Assembly (NCBI RefSeq): GCF_014145635.1
Contig: NZ_JACHTC010000021.1
Location: forward strand, 1 to 53,674
Origin: Myroides sp. WP-1
GTDB lineage: Bacteria > Bacteroidota > Bacteroidia > Flavobacteriales > Flavobacteriaceae
Length of the DNA stretch: 53,674 nucleotides
Direction: 5' to 3'
The stretch's first letter is position 1. The number at the start of each line of letters is the position of its first letter. The translations under genes were made by a program, and so were the position numbers. Of this stretch, positions 26,261-36,300 are shown piece after piece. Below the pieces are notes generated by a model. That model saw only the letters and a list, made by a program, of their open reading frames with translations. It did not search any database and was not told the origin of the DNA.

Positions 26261-26827
26261 TTATTTTATTTTAAAAAACAGAACTTCACCATCTTGAGAA
26301 CCAATACTATTATAAAAACCATTGCAAAAAAAATAATACATTAAAGTAAAAATCCTACTTTCATTAAACTGCATTTTTTGATTCAAGATATACTCCTTGT
26401 CTTTCTTAATTTCAACACAATATTTTCTTTTAATAAAATCTAATCCATTTTCATTATATTCCTGTTTAATATTTAAATCAATCTTGACTCTTTGATTAAA
26501 TGATATTTCATTAATTAAAAAATTAGGTAGAAGATCATCGTATTGTACTTGATATAGAAAATCACAATATGAAATTTTTCTCGCATAGTCTCTTTCATAG
26601 ACAGAATAAATCTGTCTTAATTTACACAGATACAAATAATCTTTCTTCATTACTATTATTATAAGAGACTCATATCTATTAACCGTAGAAAAATCCGTGT
26701 TTTTACATATTTCATTTAAAAATAAATTATTTTTCGCACTATTGTTGATTGACCATTTATCGTTAATCAACCACGTCAAAAAAAGCAATGAAGCTATAAG
26801 AAGTATTCCAAATATTTTTTTTTTCAT
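26261..26827 (-). CDS. Second putative immunity protein of the giant, membrane-anchored
   Basis: 188 residues. One N-terminal membrane segment (GILLIASLLFLTWLI) without a lipobox Cys, so an uncleaved anchor is likely. The rest is homologous to the preceding gene: same length and aligned blocks such as ISYCDFLYQ / FLYCQYIAN and LINEISFNQRVKIDLN / LLEDISFGNKFSLDLL, then GLDFIKRKY / GLEYLKNKY. Its start overlaps the stop of that gene by 4 bp. Tandem immunity paralogs with different anchors. Confidence 0.68.
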   Translation of the reverse strand: MKKKIFGILLIASLLFLTWLINDKWSINNSAKNNLFLNEICKNTDFSTVNRYESLIIIVMKKDYLYLCKLRQIYSVYERDYARKISYCDFLYQVQYDDLLPNFLINEISFNQRVKIDLNIKQEYNENGLDFIKRKYCVEIKKDKEYILNQKMQFNESRIFTLMYYFFCNGFYNSIGSQDGEVLFFKIK

Positions 26828-27390
26828 ATTTCTAAGTTTTGAATCGTATTACTAGCAATAAAACCATCCCCATCAAAAACAATAAAATAATTATTTATAA
26901 AACATAAATACAACACTGTAAATTGAGTGTTTTCTTCTAAACCTGTCTTTAAATAAATCTCGTTACTATTTCTCCATATATTACTTTCAAAATATTTATT
27001 TTTTAAATATTCTAAACCATTTAATTTATACTCGCTTTCCACCAGCAAGTCCAATGAAAACTTATTTCCAAAAGAAATATCTTCTAATAATTCTTTACTT
27101 ATAAAGTTTTTTTCTTTGATTACATTGGCAATATATTGGCAATATAAAAACTCCTTTTTATAATATTTTTCATATGTTAAATTCAATAAATTTAGTCTTG
27201 TCAAAAAAATATCATCATTACATCTAACTAAGATTATAAAAGCTTCTTGACTACTTTTGGTACTTTCAACTTTATTATTTTGACACAATACATTTACAAA
27301 TGCTGCATTGTTTTGTTTTGTTTCAGTACCAATACAAGAATTTAATATTACTGAAATACTGAGAACTATTATATTATTTTTTATCCTCAT
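26824..27390 (-). CDS. First putative immunity protein of the giant, lipoprotein
   Basis: 188 residues. Signal peptide with lipobox ILNSC (Cys19). It overlaps the end of the giant RHS gene by 17 bp, so it is translated with it. It is paralogous to the next gene. No known domain recognised. It is the likely antidote to the HExxH tip of the giant. Confidence 0.7.
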   Translation of the reverse strand: MRIKNNIIVLSISVILNSCIGTETKQNNAAFVNVLCQNNKVESTKSSQEAFIILVRCNDDIFLTRLNLLNLTYEKYYKKEFLYCQYIANVIKEKNFISKELLEDISFGNKFSLDLLVESEYKLNGLEYLKNKYFESNIWRNSNEIYLKTGLEENTQFTVLYLCFINNYFIVFDGDGFIASNTIQNLEI

Positions 27391-30300
27391 TATAAATTTG
27401 TTTATTATTTGGTGGATTCTTTAAAAGTTCTGGATCTATCGTGTCTTTACCATAAGTAGTACGAGGCTCATTTCCTATTACTTCATTCGCCAAATTTTCA
27501 TTATAAACTGCTCGTATTTCAGAAGGATCATCTGCTGTATTATCGCGCTTATTATCGCGCATATTTCCTATATTATGATCTAAAATATGTCGAAATTCAT
27601 GCGCTATAATTTCAAAAGCAGTTTTTTTTGTTACATCAAAATTAAATGTTGTTCTCGTATCTGAAGAAAAACCTATAGCAGATAAACCATCTAAACTCTC
27701 AACGGAATTATCCTTCCCTTGTTCGATATAATTATTTGATTTATTCTGTTCAATATATCTAAACTGAGCAATTAAGGTTTTATCTTTTGAACGTAAGACT
27801 TCTTTAAACCCTTGTAGTGCTCTATACATCGTTGATTGTTTTTTTGCATCTGGTGTAAATATCTTGTTCTTGCTATCATAAAATGCTCCATTTCTATAAG
27901 TAAACACTTGATCGTTCCCCTTATTACCTCGAATCACATATATAATCTTTCTCCCATCAGGATCAATTGCATTAATAGGATTATTAGCAACATACGTATA
28001 AGGATTTATATTCGGATATTTCTCCGCCAACGGGTCCACACTCAAAAATATACTTGTTCCCGGATCATAATACCTTGCTCCATAGTAGTAATACCCTGTT
28101 TGAGGATCAATTTCTTTTCCGTTGAACTTGTACACATTCTCCAAAATATTGTTGGTGCTTTGTTCCACCATCACCTCCCCAAACGGTAAGTATTCAATAT
28201 ATTGAACAGGTTTACCTTTTAAGTCTGTAATATACGAAGTACTGCCCAAATGATCACTATGGTACCACCAAATAGGAGTTACTACATCCCCTGGATCTAC
28301 TGTTAGTGGTGGGTTTGTACCTGGTGGTGGGTTATCAGTCCACGTATCTCCAATAGCCGGTGGTAATACAACAGGAGGAAACACAGGTTCTTCTGGTGTT
28401 TCTGGATCTTCCCTAACAATTGGTGGAATGACTAATTCACAGAAATTGATATAAAATCCAGATTCACCTAAGATCCAATCTTCTATTACTTCTCCTTCAG
28501 TTCCTGGCAGTCGAATGCCTGGTAAACTATAACATTCTTTACAACCTAACAATCTACAAGTCATACAGTAATAGTATTGCAACAACAAGTCATAACCTGG
28601 TGGTTTCTCCTCCCTATCATAATAATACTCGATAAATTCAAGAAAGTTATTGTAACAATCCAATTCCAAACGATTAATCGGACCTGTAACATTCCCTAAA
28701 TCTATGGGCTCTCTTGTAATAGGATCGAGCGGTATTCCTGTCAATGGATCATAGACATAACCTGTTTCAGGATCAATTACCAAACCGTCTTCAGTTAATT
28801 GAACACATCCTTGAGCATTAATTTGTTCTAATGCCTTGCAATAATTTGTACCTGTAACGTATAGTTCGAAGACCATACAATTTCCATTAACATCTCTTTG
28901 AATACACCTAGATCCTAATGTCTTACTTTTATCAACAATACTCAATATTTGTTGTCTACAATAGAGTTTTTCTGGTGTATTATAAAGCGAATTTAGTAAA
29001 AATTCTACTTGATTTTTACAAATAGCCTCTGACATTTGGGAAGTATCGGTAACTCCGGTCTCATTTATTCCAAGCGGTTCATTTACTCCCATAGTACTCA
29101 TTCGCCCAGCTGGACTCATATGTGGAGATACATTGACAGTATTGTAATTTTCTGCTCTAAATCCTCCTACATCATCTGATTTACCAATACGAGAGGCGAT
29201 ACGTTTCGAGTTTGCATAGTAATGTTTAGTATACATGTTATCTGTATAAACAAGATAGCCACTTGGATATATAATTTCATTTGTTCCATAAGTCCCTACA
29301 GCATTAACTCCTCCGTTAATACTTAGACCACTATTACTGCTAATAATTTTTCTTACGCGTTCACCTTTTCCGTCATAGAGATAACGATTTTGAACTCGTC
29401 CATCATCGTCAATTAATGTGATATTATTATTTGCATCCCATTGAAATTTTCGACTAGTATAGGTCAATACATTTCTAATATTACCATTTGAAGTAATTGT
29501 CAATAAATTTCCACCAGGCTCATATTCAAAAGATTGACCAATTCTTCCCCCTGAAGTATCTCTTCCCACAATACGTTTTACTTGAGGTAAAGCATTATCA
29601 TACGTGTAATCTCTACTTAAGGCATTTTCTGTAGAATTTGTTTGGTGCGTGTTTTTATCATATACACTATGTGCCTGCATCTTTTGAGCAATAGAATGGT
29701 CCTTATTGTATTTCATAGTCAAATTATACTGGTGTTCCTCTACCAAACCATCCCATTTACCTACTGCTTTAGCTAATCGATTAAACTTATCATAGGTATA
29801 AACTTTCTGATACGTTCCTCCTACTTTTATTCGATCATGTTGACTATAATTATTGTACATCGAAGTGACATTATTGTTCTTATCATATCCATAAACATTA
29901 CGTGCAACAACACTTAGACTACTTAAAGAAGGCGATGACAACTGAGCGACACGCAAGCGTTCAACATAATCAAATTCTTGCTTTAATTCTACCCTATTTC
30001 CGTATCTCATATAATAAGGTTGATCAAAATGATTGTATTTCACCTCACTTAAATATTCTTGATTACTATCATTGACAATGCGAACTAACTGTCCCACACT
30101 GTTATAGTGGTAAAACACTTTTTCTCGATCGGGATACACCATTTCCAACAGTCGTCCCCAAGAATCGTATTTGTATTTTGTTTTGAAATAATGATCAACT
30201 CCACGTTGATCCGGAATGTACTTACTCTCTTCAACAACTTCTCCCAATTTCCCATACTTGAATGCATGGTTTCCTGTTCCGTCAATCATTAGTTCAAGAC

Positions 30301-33300
30301 GTCCACCTCGTTCATACCTAAAGGTAGCATTGATGTCTTGTCCAATGATCTCAACTAATCGATTAAAACTATATCGATAATTGACGATGCGATTATTGGC
30401 ATCTTTCTTTTGTGTAATCTGCCCTAAATCGTCATACGTAAATAGAGTAACACCTGAAGCTGAAGCATCCTTTTTCGTTACTCTTCCCAATAAATCGTAC
30501 TCGTATTTGGTAAAGTGATTCATTGCATTAGTCACTTGTTTCACTTGTCCCAAAGGGTCATAGATAAATTGTGTTGCAAGACGCTCAATACCGCTTACTT
30601 GTTCTGTTTTTGTTTTTTGTCCTAATTTATTAAAATAACTAATTGTCGTATTTCCTTGAGGTAACACCACTTTTTGCGTCATTAGATCTCCTGTAAAGCC
30701 ATAACTTGTTTTAGTTGTAGCATCAGTACCAAACACTTTTTGATCCAAAACGCGATCTTGATCATCATACGTGGTCATAATTTTGCGTTCCTCTAAATCC
30801 GTTGTTTGATAATATGTTGTTAAAATCGACGCTAAGGTTTGTTGTGGTCGAAGTGGATCGCAATACAACTCCTCTTCAGACAGATAGTTTTCTACCACAC
30901 GTCCAAATTCATCGTATTTTGTTCTACCTGATACCGCCAAGCGAAGTGCAGGTGTTCGTCCACCGCAACCGAGATAACCTTCGTCATTTGCTAATTGTTT
31001 TTTCACTTGAATCAGACGTCCTAAACCATCCGTTAACATGCTCGTATGCAATATATTTCCATTACCTAAATTATGCTGTGTAATAGCCTTGCGATTGCTT
31101 ACATAGGTGTTTTTGATGGTCCAATCTGTTTCATAAGGACCTTTCGCTTCTAATAGACGATTAAAAGGATCGTATTTATAACGCATTTCTTCTCCATAAA
31201 CATCCCTTACAAGAACAGGTTGCCCAAAAGCACTATGATAAACTGTTGTTATATTTCCAAAAGGATCTGTAATAACACCTGGATAAATTCTAAAATAATT
31301 TGCTTCATTTGCACTTGTACCAGTAGTACTTGTTAAACTATAGTTATATTTATATACAAACCCACCTGGTAGTGTTTTCTTCGTCAAATTACCAAAAAGA
31401 TCATATTCATACTTAATTGAACTAAATGTTGAAGAAGAAGAATATTTTTTAACCTCGCTATACTGTACCCCATTTGTTGTTACGCTGGCATTTGTTAATC
31501 GCAATTGCTGTCCACCAACTGTTAAACTTACCTTATGACTAATAGGTAGCGTTCTAATGCCCAAATTATAGGTGATATCCATCGTTACCCCACGATCAAC
31601 ATCCACATATTTTTTGACATTCCCCATTTTATCATACAACTCAAACTTTTGTTGCGTTTGATTCATTAGAGCTGTTGTTCCTGTTTCCTCTTGATAGGTC
31701 CAGTTTTTAGTCAGCATACTTGTTACTAATGGCAAAACGGATAATTTCTCCGTAAATGTACCCACTTCTGCTGAAGAAGTAGTCGCAGTATTCACATCAG
31801 CCGTTAACAAGCGAGTATCGTAAAACTTATAATCAAACGTTGTTTCCGTTAACAGTCTTTTTCTCTTGTCTAAGGTATAGGTCTTTTTGGGTAATCCTTT
31901 TTTATAGAGATACTGTTTTAATCCCGAACTCGTACCTGGTTGGTATAATTCATAATCATTCATTCCATTCAGAAGATACTCTGTTACTTCCGTGCGAAAG
32001 GGAACCCCATCCGTATTTAAAAGGTGCGCTTGGGTTTTTCCAAAACCAAAAAAGTTTCGTTCTTTTCGATCCTTATACCCATTAAAATACTCATACGCAT
32101 ATCGGGTTGTATTTTGTCCATCACCTTCAAAACCATCGTAAACGGCTACCTTAGTTAGTGCCCATTTCTTATACGGCATTTTATAGGTTGATCCAATCGG
32201 CGACTGGTCAATAGGATTAACGATATCGTAGTCTAACTCGATCTTTGCTCCTGTTGTTTGGGTAACCGCTTTCAATAAATTGGTGCGTTTAATACGCGAT
32301 TTATAAACCGTAATACTCTCATTTTTAGTAGAGGTAACATAGTCAACAAATCCATCACCGTCAAAATCCATATAGCGACTTTCTTCGCTTGAAACATTTC
32401 GCCCTGTTGCTGCCCCAACAGAAGCACAGAATTTAGGTCCGGTTAAAATAAAAGGTAGGGGAAAATAGACACAGACAGTTACATTACCATTTAGTCCAGC
32501 TTCGATCGATTTTTGAGTTTGACTTCCTGGTAAATTATATCCAGTAGTTTCAAATCCTATACCTGTATTGATATAATATTTTCCACTTTGAATTTTTTCT
32601 GGCAATCCATCACCATTTAAATCCAGGTAAGTTATCTCATCTTTGGATGTACTTGAAGAAATACTCAATCCAGCAGATATATCTAGGTTTGATTGACTCG
32701 AAAAACCTAAACTTGACGCTCCATTACCGCTACCTCCGATAGTTTCGCTTTTACTCTTTTGTAGCGGTAAGCTTTGCCAGATTGTACTTTCTCTAAAAAC
32801 TCCTCCATAATTTAGCAACACTTTTCCATTACTTTGAACAATATCAATCAATCCATCGCCATTTATATCTACATAAAAGCGATTAGCAGTATTGTTTGTT
32901 GTAAACTTACTCCCATTAAGTGCTCCACTGGCTTGATTTCCAATTTTTGTATTCAAATTAGCCATAAAGTTTGCTGCTCTAGTTGCCCTATCACCCAATT
33001 TTGGACTTCCTGACATACCTGCATTTCCACCTCCTGCTAAAGTACCTGAACCACTAATAGAACTCCTAACAGTAAAATCAGCTTGTACAATGCGACTTGA
33101 CAGCCCTCCTCGCTTGGCTGTTATTTGGATGCGTTCACCGATAATATCTGGAAATCCATCACCATTAATATCCATAAATTCATTCAACAGCTCACTTGAT
33201 CCATCTGTCTTTGCACGTCCAAAACTCAATCCTAAAAAGCCTAGTGACTTATTTGTTGTATTATTTTTAAAATAGGAGTATTTATTAATTCCTACTGCTC

Positions 33301-36300
33301 CAAAGTTACCCACTGGTACCGTAGGAGGGCGTAAATCGGGAATATCATCAGTCAAAAATCGAGTATAAGGGCTTATGATCGAAGATGAAACATACAAATG
33401 CTCGTGGCTTTCCCAACGATTCAACTGTTTATTAGGTAACAGCATAGCAAAATATTCTGACATATTACCTCCTAAATCTTGAATCTCATCCATCTCCAAC
33501 TCTGCCTGATCTAACGTAAGATTTGGATCATTTAGAACATCTTGAGCCGTTGCTCCCGAACTTGTTGTATTAGAGGTATTATTAAAAAATTGAATATTTT
33601 TGCCTACAATAGGTTGATACGCTTGTCCAACATCAGCCCCCTTGTATGCAAACTGTCCCCAATTTCTAAACATGGGTCCCCACGCTATCGTTGATTCCGA
33701 AGTATAAATATTTGCTTTTACTTTTCCATTCGTGTCAACACCTGCCATGTAGGTAGAAGGATTTCCACTCGAGGTAGCTTTAATTAAAAATGGGGGTGGA
33801 TTTGATCCACTATACCCTTGGTAATCATCTAATAATTTACCTATTTCATGCTCTGTGGTATAATATTCAAAGAAATATTTTTCTCCAATACTGGGACTTA
33901 ACGTAAACGAATAAGAATTATCTAAATTCTCATAAATATAATTTGCATTCAAACGTTGTTTTTGAACAATAACTCCAGCTGCATTAAACTTATAACGAAA
34001 CTTTACATAACCTCTAAATTCATTTGGATTGCTATTACTAACCAACGACATAATCTGTCCCGTATCATAGCGAGCAACTAAATAAATATAGCGATTTTCA
34101 CATACTGCGCTTGTACAACCAGGAATAGAAAAGTTATTATTAATTGTTACTGTAACACGAGGTCCTGTTGCTATATATTGCAAAGGAGTATTACTAGTGT
34201 GCACTTTACTGTAATTGGTATAATAAGGGATTAAATAGATATCAGGGTTACTAGAATCTAATGAAACTAATTTGGGTTTAAACACATTATCAATTGCTTT
34301 CCAATTAATTTCAGAATCACTTTGTACTTCTACCTTTATGTAGTGAAAACTACTAGGTACAGAAGTAATTGAACTCATATCTAAAACTTGATTGGGAGAG
34401 GTCATCGTTGTGGTATTGTTGATACCACTAGCCTTATTATAAATCAATACATTATTACCAATAATAGGTAAATTTCCGCCAGCAGTACTCCCCTTTTTAA
34501 AGTAAGAAACCTGAATCGTTATTCGGTCTCGTTCATGAATATCAAAACTTGGCCATTCTAGGCGATATTTCCCTTTTTTATCAAACACATGCTCTTGGTT
34601 GGTCCCTACAATAAAGCTTTCTCGATAAGTAGAGGTATGTCTAGAAGATGTAAGTATCGGGTCTGGATTTACTCCAATATATTCAACTTTTGGATTCCAT
34701 GAAACGCCTAATTCCTCTTGGGGAATTTGGTTGGTATGGGTACGAAAAAACAACAGATCTCCTTTTTCAACAGTTAAAGTATGATTGTGGGTTTCACTAG
34801 TTGATAACATTAAGTTAGGACCAAGTATAAAACTAGCTGTTCCCATCTCATTTGACGCATTCAATCGCTCAATTGAAAATTTTACTCCATTTTCTAACCC
34901 TACGTGTTGTTTACTAATCGTTCCCGTTACTTTTACTTGTCCTGGTTTAGGTGCACGCCATACCATCACCATATCCATAGGACCGTTAGTTAAATCCACT
35001 TGCGGTTCTGGATTTAAAATAGGCGCTACATCCTCTTCTTTTAATACAATAACAGGAGTTATAGAACTGTCTAAACTATAGGAAGGAGCCTTGGTTTGAG
35101 GATCTATGTACCCAAAATAAACTCGTTCATTATCCACTATATCTAACAATCCATCAGCATTGACATCAGTCATATATGAAGACGTTTTAGATGAACTCTT
35201 TGAATTTGATCGAGTAATATTCCCAACAAATATATTCAAACTAAAAGATTCATCACTATTTTCTCCTCTAGAATAACTCAAATTAGGGAGATCCTTGATG
35301 GGATAGATCTCTGTTGAAAACGCAGTTCCCAGATTTTTTCTGTAGTAGAATTTATTACTATCTTTAAACACTTTATCTGGTAATCCATCTCCATCAATAT
35401 CCGTCATCATTACCTTAATTTCAGTATTAGAGGATCCTCCTCCAAAATTCCCTCCTAATGTGGCAGCCCGACTAAAAGGTAACCAAGAGTTTGGAAATAT
35501 GGGTGTAACAATTCCCGCAGAACCTCCTCCATTAAAATTCGTCGATTTTCCTTCTGAACCTCCTAAAGCAGAAATATTAACTCCAAAACTATCATATTCA
35601 GTTGCATAGTCTTTATATGTATTAATTGTTTGCCCAGCACTCTCAAATAAAGGACCGCTGCCAATATCATCATAATAATCTAAATTATACTCTTGAATAT
35701 TTGGTATGTAATTGTTATTGGAAACTTCATAATTATTATTGCTATTAGTATTGACAATCTTGTATAATAAACTTCGACCAAATTGCCCCTTTTTATACAA
35801 AAATTTATATTCATTAAAAGCGTACCCAATCGAAATATTCTCATTACCTACATTAATAGATGTTGCTATAGGTTCTGTCCTTACCACAATACGATCTATC
35901 AAATCAACACTTTTAGATTCTTCTCCAAAGCGATTATTTGTTTTAATATCTATTCGAGTACCGGCTGGTAAATCAATGGTTTTTTTTCTAAATACATCGA
36001 TAATAAAAACATGACTATCTAAAGCTACTCTAGGCTGAATAATTGATGTAGTTTGAGGAATGTTATTAACCGTTAAATCCACTGAAGGATGTCGATTATA
36101 AATAATCTTACCTAACTGGTAATCACCATTTGAGTTCCTTTCATAATAATATTGCATAAAGTTTTCAAAAGGATCTTTAACTCTAGTCAAATACCATTTT
36201 CCTTTTGAATAAAGATCATACAGATATATCCATCCTGTGGTATGATCAATTACTTGCCAAGTATAATTATTTACTGGCCCTAAACGTTTGATTTCTAGAT

